NCBI RefSeq assembly: GCF_002814235.1
Contig: NZ_PHSU01000030.1
Coordinates: 1 to 64,000, forward strand
Length of the DNA: 64,000 nucleotides
Direction: 5' to 3'
Source of the DNA: Pseudomonas sp. QS1027
GTDB taxonomy: Bacteria > Pseudomonadota > Gammaproteobacteria > Pseudomonadales > Pseudomonadaceae
Made by a program: the position numbers and the translations under genes. The notes under the pieces were generated by a model. That model was not told where the DNA came from, made no database searches, and saw nothing but the letters and a program-made list of their open reading frames with translations. Positions within the stretch are counted from its first letter, which is position 1. Each line of letters begins with the position of its first letter. Of the stretch, positions 21,101-26,305 are shown piece by piece.

Positions 21101-21496
21101 ATCCGGGTTTCGGGCAACGTCAACATCGCCGCCTTGCAGGTGGTGAACGCGGCGAACATCCAGGTGCAGGGCAAGTCTTCGGGCGTGCCGGTGGTGGCCT
21201 CGATCAACACGGGGGCGATCACCTCGGCCAGTGCCGCGGCCACCTCGGCAGCCCAGGCGGCCGACAACGTCGTCCGCCAGCAGCAGGCCAGCGCGCGGCA
21301 AAACCTGCCGTCGGTGTTCAGCGTGCAGGTCCTGAGCTTCGGCCAGGAGCACCTGGAGCCTTCGCGCGACGGCGCCAGCCGCGGCACGCCGAACTACAAC
21401 CCCGACAGCCCGGTGCAAGTGCTGGGTGCCGGGCCGTTGAGCGAGCAGGCCCGGGCCCGCCTGACCGAGGAGGAACGGGGCAATCTGACCTTGTAA
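9110..21496 (+). CDS. pdtA: Giant TpsA exoprotein (filamentous-haemagglutinin family, PdtA-like)
   Basis: A 4128-residue secreted or surface beta-helix protein, exported through the TpsB partner at 22395-24005. Signal peptide: residues 1-42, ending GSAQA. The TPS secretion domain covers about residues 130-370; the usual NPNG motif reads VNRNGVIFSG (residues 218-227). The long middle is a repetitive parallel beta-helix rich in GG, LTLSA and NGT-type turns. A run of LPAGT-like repeats lies around residues 2800-2940. Near the C terminus comes a helical insert (YYTALPAQQQDIFARTVYFA, about residue 3785), then the conserved end (VVYTPPKRVYDTWGNVSL) typical of DUF3739 haemagglutinin-like proteins. 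Size and neighbours match P. aeruginosa PdtA, a phosphate-depletion-induced exoprotein. The start ATG follows AAGGAAGGG. The gene holds a 9-G tract at 16212-16220 and stretches of lower GC. Confidence 0.93.
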   Translation: MLRCKPPARLNAQVRPGEPSIWALKPVAQAIALLLVAGSAQAQTAFSAGWFADKGAAQAASAGQPGVQLPGMPPPLAQQQQVNQQLQRSLANFNNSVAAIAAQQAAQAAGRQAALARLPTVPDGLGEGGLKVDTGLTQGWLNAKAPVQTQADGQTTVTITQTADKAILNWETFNVGRNTTVDFSQQSNWAVLNRVNDPQARPSEIQGQIKGNGTVMVVNRNGVIFSGTSQVNVRNLVAAAATISDSQFNKGLYVDSTGTQPTFTDAVGQIQVERGALIQTLNPATSTDSGGYALLLGSEVINDGSLITPNGQVTLSAGDNFYIRQGLSTTGNPRSTTRGNEVVSTLNSGSSSGTVINSGLITASTGDITLTGHQILQNGVIASSTSTNIRGTVHLLNSAGDSTGSIVLGAGSTTAILLDASTTGLDSQRDAALAALNGTPSNLITGKFDNLSSVVDRIEQSRIEIVSGGTVDFQNGSLTLATGGQVAVSAGQRSLVRDGSIIDVSGAVGVKVAMEANSIKVNVQGNELRDASGNRDAGNLSSSDVWVDVRDLVYVPAGIDGYPTARWYTAGGLLEVSGYLGTQGHGVGEWMAQGGTLTFTGKDVVTQKGAQINLSGGTLDVQSGYIKQTWLMGSDGRLYDLSSAPGDLLYSGIYKGFADTSARWGQTDYYYNPLIAPRQRYELGYTVGRDAGNLVISTSSAVLEGQVIGDVYQGPQQNQAANPTLDGYQQSRTAVARRAQLIAGTYTPIYDPIAGVVNYNLGASLNQVSFTADPTAVAAGVDLSSVVPASRQGTLVLDTNLLNGFQLGSIKVAAKQQIEVDNHLSVANGGSITLYGPQITVNADLTAHGGTLQLGNVLNQIDPNASFKLQDTVITPPSGSQASVTVAEGVKLNAAGLWTNQLLDSSDDRNLPYVNAGQVSLRSSGDVTLKAGSLIDVSSGAALLANGKTLGGKGGNLTLAANAGGIGVSGQLNLGGDIRAVGVNGGGTLTLQSSQVLIGTPTTPISAAIELDGDFFKQGFSAYDITGNEGLTVADGAHVDVSQPVYRLGDNASTVASGSDPAQALQVWTPDIYQQDPLKGVLTQRRGAGLSLKAGTLNSTDAQRATTALTVGSGAVISVDPGQAISLGSIGQLTVNGTLNAWGGTVNLNNIGVVDPKLPVNGTGNSRSILLGDEALIDVAARAVTAVDMRGQIYGQVAGGGSIVIGGGAIDSAAGTATAADLFIVVSKGARLDASGTQASLDIPGQGRTLVASNGGSISLGSNNGLYLQGSFAARAGGEGAAGGSLSVVLQTPLYSSQGNSPATDRVMQVREMVLQQTADSGPAPDLDALAYGHGQLAADQVQAGGFGNLAVYSNGFLSFNGNLNLSLSQSLQLYAGAFTVPQNVPDTIRVNLSAPSLLLGGVSPPLLSNPAYVSPVSTGAFLSSQLPSQAEFSAQGALIDVRNNVVFGSTGSFKNAGGNDVQVQRRGFDQVSLTSQGDLRFLAGIPNGAGSSNPTTQLITAGDLHLNAAQLYPETGSIAAVSAGAGDTLGTRLLTIGRTTQAIPQLPYSAFGSLTLLAPIIEQGGVVRAPLGLIQLGNGSTKRVELLPDSLTSVSGNGLVMPYGGTSDGQTYLYNGQNVALYGQTGLNNGRGIGVIMGGQSIVVSADAVLDLSGGGDLLGAGFVSGRGGSTDARYNPLVQVNPNGTFTLPGLATNPIYAIVPGVQQVYAPSAGKSGAQDPLLGQQITIGAGVPGLAPGTYTLLPSTYALLPGAFRVELNGLAGVGTGTRAQAMRNGSWSTAGQLSIANTGIRNSVANQVILTSASVLRTYSQYNETSYSQFAIADAARLGVPRPMIEADAKSLQLNLAQGASGSAFSFDGIGRFGAAQGGHAGTVGVISNGAIEVVPAGEPASTAFVGVTVDDRSLNALGAASLMIGGMPTITYGQGGNYIGLGFSLSSSVVLRSGVKLAAPEVLLVSNGGAITVEQGASINTLGMGATAYDASQGYIYNLATPANSVSTARYNFLGVSNGLLQVLAPSLPGAAGVHIGVCNSGPCTEQTELYSSGSIVVGTGNDFVLADNVRYGTRHLTLALSAINLGSDQALADAASRNLLPAGLSLNQSVLTRLLKGDTQYGAPALETLELAAHDSVNVYGSTTLDTYDPLTGKSLLSNLILTTPAIYGAGGAADVATIHTADLIWNGAANPAGNVVAGGAGTGSGRLNLQTETLEFGYGPYAQPNSVASLDRLLLGFSQVDISASQQVTANHKGSLSVYQSQGAYQAGSGFAYSGGNLNISTPLLTGEAGSVNTITVGGALNVTALSGTQTRTGGQGAKLSLNANSLLLDTAVMLSSGQLNLTATQDLTLGDGAQVDMAGRAIKFNDVTQYSWGGDVTLKSTTGNIYQAAGSRIDLSAQNNRAGQFTAQAVDPAEGLVDLQGSILGSSSGFYDAGGTYLPYLGGFANIQAQRLGASGAEDASFAALNQRLNEGQVYGARTFQIKQGNLTIGNDLKANAIVVSLDNGSLLVNGKVDASGIQVGSINLSASQGLTLAGGAVLDAHGSGLQVDSQGKIIDSPNRAIVELNSGQGLLTLGSGATIDLRAGTGVALGSGPGQNDGRARGTLELDAPRLGGVSAGDIAIDASGNLAIRGARSIAVNGTWQYSDAPLGTDPAASGRPYQVITQAYLDGIDQQNSAFVDAALLNNNLLQNKLAGLYNATYGDVLHLRPAVEIVSATPGGDLVVQGDVDLSGYRYASLNPFTQKTAVYGSGEVGKLALRAGGDLNIYGSITDGFAPPPKTDDDTGWLLLSGIDFSGGNIVVPGPGVTLADGTRFPAGSTLNYDVPLRAVTLVSGTRLPVSATLDQPLLLPAGTVLAAAVRDGNGNLLFAAGTQLTQAQSLPAGTQLDAGTLLSANTALRAFSWPKGVALPSIAGSSQPSTNVLALNGDLALARGALIPSGTNVLLPGGVGSVQLRPEVGGRQGELWGVAPMLAESSQSWSLRLVAGADTTAADNRVVQVSPAHGDIHLADSHYGMYGVGALVFTEQGSYDAYGDLSMVGQPIDFTSIYVWPTFCTDMPGDCGTIPGSAYTVNAGSSRFSVIRTGAADLELVSAGNLSMDSLFGVYTAGTSSTPTSTNDPYNQPRALGTNGTVLNALFGGNESLVNGSTDSVYRAWYPEGGGNLTLKVGGDLSGNIVLPTANGISKPNGDTDHDSANVANWLWRQGSGNVDTGASPQPTAWWINFGTYAASMNSGADQMVGFTGFGTLGGGNLNVQVTGNAGVLESLAGHAIGADSVNLRTEGVVLAVGSTGRVAADGSVQVTGGGNLTLRVGGDLNPTATAATDDQNGVITNLRGHVALDSTTVGALTLLYGSNSSQQAPGETRGYTAFTSTRSLVAGGLTLVPGDATFDLSTLGDQVVQTVVDPGRAPAMSASPYLASDGSHGSGMSWFSLWTDHTAINLFSAGGNLTPLVQGVLSDNAVIYPSILNAIAANGSLYYGDASNSNPSAAIAAALTLAPSSKGQLQLLAANSIYGGNLTISQSSATPNALATPERPAFVAVLPGTGSIISGSSNLSTDGNRLIGSVGPLFAFGPDSASGNWSVDAEPARFYALNGDLVGVRSGRTVTFTEPTDSRFGQSWYEGGGSVWMQAGRDIVSSGTSPAGESNGTGYQAVGNLFVQNNPNDISLVSAGRDILYSNFNVAGPGTLVVSAGRNILMEDKTSITSLGAVVPGDSRPGASIVMQAGVGPNGPDYQAFIAPYLDPSNQADAGTPLASQPGKVAKTYDTELAAWLDERYGFTGSVDEARAYYTALPAQQQDIFARTVYFAELKAAGREYTLAGGVRQGSYLRGRDAIAALFPEKDVAGNPILYQGAITLYGPSGVHTNFGGDIQMLAPGGGLVFGIEGSAPPSTAGIVTQGQGNIQLFAQDSILLGQSRVMTTFGGSITAWSAEGDINAGRGSKTTVVYTPPKRVYDTWGNVSLSPAVPSTGAGIATLNPIPEVLPGDIDLIAPLGTIDAGEAGIRVSGNVNIAALQVVNAANIQVQGKSSGVPVVASINTGAITSASAAATSAAQAADNVVRQQQASARQNLPSVFSVQVLSFGQEHLEPSRDGASRGTPNYNPDSPVQVLGAGPLSEQARARLTEEERGNLTL
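16212..16220 (+). repeat. Nine-G homopolymer inside the pdtA-like gene
   Basis: The codons TGG GGG GGG GAC (W-G-G-D, residues 2368-2371) create an uninterrupted run of nine G. Gain or loss of one base would frameshift and truncate the exoprotein at about 57% of its length. Synonymous codons such as GGC, common here, would have avoided the run. Confidence 0.9.
17511..17935 (+). repeat. LPAGT-type short repeats in the exoprotein
   Basis: About 140 residues (2800-2942) carry a degenerate short repeat of the form L-x-x-G-T-x-L: LADGTRFPAGSTL, LVSGTRLPVSATL, LLPAGTVLAAAV, LFAAGTQL, SLPAGTQLDAGTLL and IPSGTNVLLPGG. Spacing is about 8-16 residues, shorter than the surrounding ~20-residue beta-helix rungs. 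This is probably a structurally distinct turn-rich segment. Confidence 0.6.
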
Positions 21497-21518
21497 TGAA
21501 CGGATGTTTCTCCTCAGG

Positions 21519-21545
21519 GGCGGCCGTGATGGCCGCCTTTTTTTT
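21519..21545 (+). terminator. Intrinsic terminator after the pdtA-like gene
   Basis: GGCGGCC-GTGAT-GGCCGCC forms a 7-bp GC stem followed by eight T. It lies 22 bases after the stop codon, so the downstream secretion genes need their own promoter, for which copy 2 of the 27-bp element is the best candidate. Confidence 0.93.
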
Positions 21546-21588
21546 GCCTGCGAAAGCGTCCTCCACACACCTCCAGCGTCGCCGCGGA

Positions 21589-21615
21589 ATGAAGCTTTTA
21601 TGACAAAAGTTCGGT
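21589..21615 (+). promoter_or_regulatory. Copy 2 of shared 27-bp element, upstream of the phdA-like gene
   Basis: Reads ATGAAGCTTTT then ATGACAAAAGTTCGGT. It matches copy 1 at 8987-9013 in 22 of 27 positions, including ATGACAAA and GTTCGGT. It lies 103 bases before the phdA-like ATG and just after the pdtA terminator. Probably the control site for the phdA-pdtB-exbBD transcription unit, by the same regulator as pdtA. Confidence 0.6.
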
Positions 21616-21718
21616 AGCACAAGGCCAGCCCGGTCATGGATATGTGAAGCGGTCAAGGGCACGCAAGGGGACATGTCCCCACGCCCGTGGCAAGGCCGGG
21701 AGAGAGACGAGGAGAACT

Positions 21719-22321
21719 ATGGAACGTTACTCGAAAGTGGGCATGCAGGAACTGGATCAGCGCTTGTCGAAGATCGTCGAGGCGGCACGCAAGAAGCCCG
21801 TCTCGGTCTATCGCTACGGCGCACCCTGGGTCTGGATTGTCTCCCAGGACGATTGGCAGGGCGCCTTGAAGGAAGTCTCCAGCTACATCCCGCCCGGCCA
21901 CTCGCTGGTGTTGCTGCGTCCGCAGATCGATGACCTGCTCGACGACGATCGTGAATTCCTGCGCTCGCTGAATGCCGACTCCGGCATGCAGATCGCCCCC
22001 CAGACCGTCATGCACATTCTCTTGCTGCAACTGCTGTATTCGGTACCCAGCGAACAGCAACTCTATGAGCAGCTCAACTACAACCTGCTGTTCCGCTGGT
22101 TCGTCGGCCTCGACCTGAACCAGAAGGTCTGGAACTTCAGCGTGCTGAGCAAGGACATCGCCACGCTGCTGGACCACCCGCAGGCGGTGCTACTGATCCA
22201 GAAAATCATCGGTGAAGTGTTCTGCGGCGCCTTGCTGCAAATGCCGGAGTTCTCCCTGAACTTTGCCCAGTTGCATACCTGGCTGGCCCGGCATCCGTCG
22301 ATATCGACCGTGAATAACTGA
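21719..22321 (+). CDS. Phd/YefM-like domain fused to an IS5-type transposase N-terminal domain
   Basis: A 200-residue protein. Residues 1-50 (MERYSKVGMQELDQRLSKIV, then KPVSVYRYGAPWVWIVSQDDW) resemble the Phd/YefM antitoxin fold. Residues about 95-155 (MQIAPQTVMHILLLQLLYSV, then SEQQLYEQLNYNLLFRWFVGL) closely resemble the N-terminal DUF772 domain of IS5-family transposases. No catalytic DDE part follows and no toxin gene is adjacent. The position between TpsA and TpsB matches the P. aeruginosa gene annotated as a prevent-host-death protein. The start ATG has GAGGAGA upstream. It probably acts as a DNA-binding regulator of the secretion locus; the function is inferred. The pdtB-like gene starts 73 bases later. 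Confidence 0.8.
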   Translation: MERYSKVGMQELDQRLSKIVEAARKKPVSVYRYGAPWVWIVSQDDWQGALKEVSSYIPPGHSLVLLRPQIDDLLDDDREFLRSLNADSGMQIAPQTVMHILLLQLLYSVPSEQQLYEQLNYNLLFRWFVGLDLNQKVWNFSVLSKDIATLLDHPQAVLLIQKIIGEVFCGALLQMPEFSLNFAQLHTWLARHPSISTVNN

Positions 22322-22394
22322 AGTGTCCGGGGTATTGACCCGGGCCCATACGGCCTCGACTGCGTTCGTGGCCATTTTGAATCAAGGGGGCGGT

Positions 22395-24005
22395 GTGGAG
22401 CATTTGTTCTTCAAAAGGGCACGACCGGGACTGGCCGGGCACTGGCTGCCGGTGTGCGGCGGCCTGGTCCTGGCAGTGCTGGGACGCCCGCTGCTGGCCG
22501 ATGACGTGCCAGCCAGGCTGGTTGACGTCAACGAGTACGTCGTGCGTGGCAACACCGTACTGCAAGCGCGGGATATCGAGGAGGCGGTGTACCCGTTCCT
22601 CGGTCCGCAAAAAAAACTGAGCGATATCGAGGGGGCCCGCGAGGCCTTGCAGAAAAGCTACCAGGCCAAGGGTTACCAGTCGGTGTACGTCGAGCTGCCG
22701 GAGCAAAAGGTCGAAGGCGGTATCGTCTACTTGCAGATCAGTGAAACCAAGGTCGGCCGGGTCCGCGTGGTCGGTGCCCAGCACTATTCACCGGTGGAGA
22801 TCCGTGACGATGTCCCGGCCCTGAAGGAAGGCGATGTACCGAACTTCGCCCAGGTCCAGAGTGAGCTGGCGGCGCTGAACAAGAGCCCCGGCCGCCAGGT
22901 TATGCCGCTGGTCCGCGAAGGCCAGCGCCCGGGGACCATGGACGTCGACCTGCAAGTGGACGACAAGAACCCCTGGCATGGCAGTGTCGGCCTGAACAAC
23001 GACCACAGCGCCGACACCAGGGATCTGCGCGCCGTGACCTCGATCGGCTACGACAACCTCTGGCAGTTGGGCCACAGCATCTCCCTGACCTATTTCACCG
23101 CACCCGAGGACCAGAGCAACGCCAAGGTCTGGTCCGGCTCCTACAGCGCACCGTTGAACGAGCGCTGGGCCGTGCAGTTTTCCGGTTACCAGTCCGACAG
23201 CAACGTCGCCACCATCGGCGGCAGCAACGTGCTCGGCAAGGGCCATTCCTATGGCGTTTCGGGCATCTACACGGTGCCGGGCGGCGGCATCTGGTCCAAT
23301 TCGCTGTCGCTGGGGGTGGACTTCAAGGACTTCGAAGAACAGCTCAAGTTCGGTGGCAGCAGCGACACCGTGCCGCTCAAGTACGCGCCGTTCACCTTCG
23401 GCTACAACGGCTACCGCTACACCGAGAAATCCCAGCTGGGCCTTGGCCTGAGCCTGGTGGTCGGGACCCGGGCCTTCTTCGGCTACGGCAGCAACGACCA
23501 GGACTTCGACAACAAGCGTTATCGCGCCAGCCCCAGTTTCGCCGTGCTCAAGGGTGACCTCAGTTACACCCAGGACATTTTCGGCGAGTGGCAGAGCGCG
23601 TCCAGGACCTCGTTCCAACTGGCTTCCGGCCCGTTGATTTCCAACGAGCAGATGTCTGCCGGCGGCGCCACCTCGGTGCGCGGTTACCTCGCCGCCGAGG
23701 CCACCGGCGACCAGGGCCTGCTGTTTTCCCAGGAGCTGCGCACGCCGTCCCTGGCCAAGTACCTGGGCAGCTATGTCCAGGAGTGGCGCTTGTATGCCTT
23801 CGCCGAGGGCGCGCAGTTGTACTTGCGCGAGCCGCTGCCTGAACAGAAGGCCGACTACAGCCTGGCCAGTGTCGGTCTCGGCACTCGGGCCAGCCTGAGC
23901 AAATGGCTGTCCGGCAGTCTCGACTGGGGCTATCCGCTGGTGAATGGACCGAACACGCAGAAACAGGACTCGCGCTTGCACTTCAGCCTGCAAGCGACTT
24001 TCTGA
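22395..24005 (+). CDS. pdtB: TpsB outer-membrane secretion pore (ShlB/FhaC type, PdtB-like)
   Basis: A 536-residue Omp85-superfamily transporter that secretes the TpsA exoprotein. Layout: signal sequence (LPVCGGLVLAVLG to LLADD), two periplasmic POTRA domains (about residues 40-190; VNEYVVRGNTVLQARDIEEA, then KVGRVRVVGAQHYSP), and a 16-strand beta-barrel. The L6-loop signature is seen as TSVRGYLAAE. The C terminus (DSRLHFSLQATF) ends in the aromatic residue typical of outer-membrane proteins. I choose the GTG at 22395 because AAGGGGG stands just upstream and the signal peptide then starts properly; a GTG at 22323 is the alternative. ExbB follows after 22 bases. Confidence 0.93.
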   Translation: MEHLFFKRARPGLAGHWLPVCGGLVLAVLGRPLLADDVPARLVDVNEYVVRGNTVLQARDIEEAVYPFLGPQKKLSDIEGAREALQKSYQAKGYQSVYVELPEQKVEGGIVYLQISETKVGRVRVVGAQHYSPVEIRDDVPALKEGDVPNFAQVQSELAALNKSPGRQVMPLVREGQRPGTMDVDLQVDDKNPWHGSVGLNNDHSADTRDLRAVTSIGYDNLWQLGHSISLTYFTAPEDQSNAKVWSGSYSAPLNERWAVQFSGYQSDSNVATIGGSNVLGKGHSYGVSGIYTVPGGGIWSNSLSLGVDFKDFEEQLKFGGSSDTVPLKYAPFTFGYNGYRYTEKSQLGLGLSLVVGTRAFFGYGSNDQDFDNKRYRASPSFAVLKGDLSYTQDIFGEWQSASRTSFQLASGPLISNEQMSAGGATSVRGYLAAEATGDQGLLFSQELRTPSLAKYLGSYVQEWRLYAFAEGAQLYLREPLPEQKADYSLASVGLGTRASLSKWLSGSLDWGYPLVNGPNTQKQDSRLHFSLQATF

Positions 24006-24027
24006 ACCTTATTTTGGAGCAATTTCC

Positions 24028-25866
24028 ATGCAGCGCCTGATGATATCCCTGTTGATCTGCCTGGGCCTCGTGCTCCCGGCGACCGCCAATGCCTGGTGGC
24101 AGGACGACTGGCACTACCGCAAGCAGATCAGCGTCGACACCACGCCCCAAGGCGCGGCGATCAACGACGCTCCCGGCCGCACCAGCCTGCTGGTACGCCT
24201 GCACACCGGCAACTTCACCTTCGACGGGGTCAAGGAGGATGGCTCGGACCTGCGCTTCGTCGCGGCGGACGACAAGACCCTGCTCAACTACCAGATCGAA
24301 AGCTTCGACCCGCTGATGGGCATGGCGCTGATCTGGGTCGATGTGCCCAAGGTCGAAGGTGCCCAGCGCCAGGACCTGTGGATGTACTACGGCAACGCCA
24401 AGGCCCCGGCGGTGAGCAACGGCCAGCTGGCTTTCGATCCCAACTACACCGCGGTCTATCACTTCGACGGCGCGGCGGGTACGCCACCCAAGGACGCCAC
24501 CGCGTTCGCCAACAACGCGCAGAACGCCACCGGCAGCCGTATCGATGGAGTGATCGGTGGTGCCTTGCAATTGGCTGGCCAGGCCTTGTCGCTGCCGGCC
24601 AGCCCGTCGTTGCAATACAGCGCCGGCGGTGCCCTGACCCTGAGCGCCTGGGTGCGCCTGGACCAGGCCACGGGCGAGCAGTCGGTGATAGCCCGCCGTG
24701 AAGGTGCTCATGCCTTTGTACTCGGTGTCAGCCAGGGCACGCCGTTCGTGGAGGTCAATGGCCAGCGCGGGGTTTCGACCCAGGCGCTGAACCCGGGACA
24801 ATGGCAACACCTGGCTGTCACCGTCCAGGGCAGCAAGGTGACGCTGTTCGTCAACGGTCGCGAGACCGCGAGCCTGGCCCAGGAAGTTCCGGCGTTCAAC
24901 TCGCCGATCACCGTGGGCGCCGAGCTGCCGGTAGCCGCAGCCGATCCGGCAGCCACGGTCGCGGCGCTCTACCAACCGTTCCAGGGCGCCATCGACGAAC
25001 TGCGTCTGTCCAAGGTCGTGCGTCCGGCCGCCGCGTTGCTGGCCGATGCCATGTCCCAGGGCGCCGAATCGAAGCTGGTGGTCTATGGCGCCGACGAAGA
25101 ACAGTCAGGCTTCGGCTTCGGCAGCCTGGGCTTCCTGCTCAAGGCGGTGCCGGCGGACGCCTGGGTGATCATCGCGGTCCTGGTGCTGATGATGTTCCAG
25201 TCGTGGTTCATCATGATCCGCAAGAACAGCGCACTGGGCCGGGTCAGCCGGGCCAACGAAGTCTTCCGCGAGCAGTTCGCCCAGATCGGCACCCGCCTGG
25301 AAATGTTTGCCGACGACCAGGACCTGGCCCGACGCCTGGAGCATTCCTCGCTGTGGCGCCTGTACCTGGTGGCGGTCAAGGAAATCCGCACCCGTCGCGC
25401 CCAGGGCGCCGATACCTCGTCGGTCTCGGCAGCGACCATCGAAGCCATCCGCTGCTCCATGGACGGCGTGCGCACCCGGGAAAACCAGCAGTTGGGTTCG
25501 AAGCTGTCGACCCTGTCCAACGCCATCGCCGGCGGCCCGTATATCGGCCTGCTCGGCACGGTGCTGGGGATCATGGTGGTGTTCCTCGGCACGGCCATGG
25601 CCGGTGACGTCAACATCAACGCCATTGCCCCCGGTATGGCGGCGGCTTTGCTGGCCACGGCCATGGGCCTGTTCGTCGCGATCCCGGCCCTGTTCGGCTA
25701 CAACCGCCTGATCACCCGCAACAAGGAAGTCAGCACCGACATGCGGGTATTCGTCGACGAGTTCATCACCCGCCTGGCCGAAATGCATGGCGAAAGCCAG
25801 TCCCACGAACATGCCCAGCGTCGTGGTGTGCATGCCGATCCACACACCACGTCGATTCCGGCCTGA
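24028..25866 (+). CDS. exbB: ExbB/TolQ-type motor protein with fused DUF2341 and LamG-like periplasmic domains
   Basis: A 612-residue protein, far longer than normal ExbB (~240). It has a signal peptide ending PATANA. A DUF2341-like domain covers about residues 25-140 (WWQDDWHYRKQISVD). A LamG/concanavalin-like beta-sandwich covers about 150-345 (YHFDGAAGTPPKDAT, SAWVRLDQATGEQSVIARRE, PGQWQHLAVTVQGSKVTLFV, GAIDELRLSKVVRP). The C-terminal MotA/TolQ/ExbB proton-channel domain starts with the TM helix at about 375 (AWVIIAVLVLMMFQSWFIMI). The characteristic last two helices contain GGPYIGLLGTVLGIMVVF and AIAPGMAAALLATAMGLFVA. It should form a proton channel with the ExbD encoded 11 bases downstream, with the lectin-like part in the periplasm. 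The same architecture is expected in the P. aeruginosa ExbB2 locus. Confidence 0.93.
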   Translation: MQRLMISLLICLGLVLPATANAWWQDDWHYRKQISVDTTPQGAAINDAPGRTSLLVRLHTGNFTFDGVKEDGSDLRFVAADDKTLLNYQIESFDPLMGMALIWVDVPKVEGAQRQDLWMYYGNAKAPAVSNGQLAFDPNYTAVYHFDGAAGTPPKDATAFANNAQNATGSRIDGVIGGALQLAGQALSLPASPSLQYSAGGALTLSAWVRLDQATGEQSVIARREGAHAFVLGVSQGTPFVEVNGQRGVSTQALNPGQWQHLAVTVQGSKVTLFVNGRETASLAQEVPAFNSPITVGAELPVAAADPAATVAALYQPFQGAIDELRLSKVVRPAAALLADAMSQGAESKLVVYGADEEQSGFGFGSLGFLLKAVPADAWVIIAVLVLMMFQSWFIMIRKNSALGRVSRANEVFREQFAQIGTRLEMFADDQDLARRLEHSSLWRLYLVAVKEIRTRRAQGADTSSVSAATIEAIRCSMDGVRTRENQQLGSKLSTLSNAIAGGPYIGLLGTVLGIMVVFLGTAMAGDVNINAIAPGMAAALLATAMGLFVAIPALFGYNRLITRNKEVSTDMRVFVDEFITRLAEMHGESQSHEHAQRRGVHADPHTTSIPA

Positions 25867-25877
25867 GGGGAACAGCC

Positions 25878-26303
25878 ATGGCTAGCGTAAATGCCTCCCA
25901 CGACGATGACGATGATGCCCCAGTGGACAGCATCAACATCACGCCCCTGGTGGACGTGCTGATGGTGGTGCTGGTGATGTTCATCCTCACCGCCACCGCG
26001 CAGGTCTCGGGCATCCAGATTCACCTGCCCAAGGCCAGCGCCTCGGTGTCGCTGTCCCAGGCCAAGACCAAGGCCATTTCGGTCAACGACGGCGGCCAGG
26101 TCTTTCTCGACGCCTATCCGGTGACGCTGGCGGAGCTGGAGGAGCGCCTGCGCATCGAGAAAGCCCAGAGTCCGGACTTTCCGATCATCGTGCGCGGCGA
26201 CGCCACGGTGCAGTACCAGAAAGTCATCGAAGTACTCGACCTGCTGCGGCGCCTGGAGTTGTCCCAGGTCGGGCTGGTCACCGGCAAACCGACCCAGGGC
26301 TGA
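25878..26303 (+). CDS. exbD: ExbD/TolR-family biopolymer transport protein
   Basis: A 141-residue inner-membrane protein with a single TM helix (DVLMVVLVMFILTATA). The essential motor aspartate is seen in the SINITPLVDVLMV context, and a small periplasmic domain follows. It pairs with the preceding ExbB to couple the proton gradient to the TonB-like protein encoded 2 bases downstream. Its N terminus carries an acidic stretch (HDDDDDAPVDS). Length and motifs are standard. Confidence 0.95.
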   Translation: MASVNASHDDDDDAPVDSINITPLVDVLMVVLVMFILTATAQVSGIQIHLPKASASVSLSQAKTKAISVNDGGQVFLDAYPVTLAELEERLRIEKAQSPDFPIIVRGDATVQYQKVIEVLDLLRRLELSQVGLVTGKPTQG

Positions 26304-26305
26304 CC

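Noticed and set aside
21719..22321. Remnant of an insertion sequence or half of a toxin-antitoxin pair
   Set aside because: It has a transposase N-terminal-like and a Phd-like part, but a full ORF with a good ribosome-binding site, no inverted repeats, no DDE part and no toxin; it is better read as a recruited protein of the locus.
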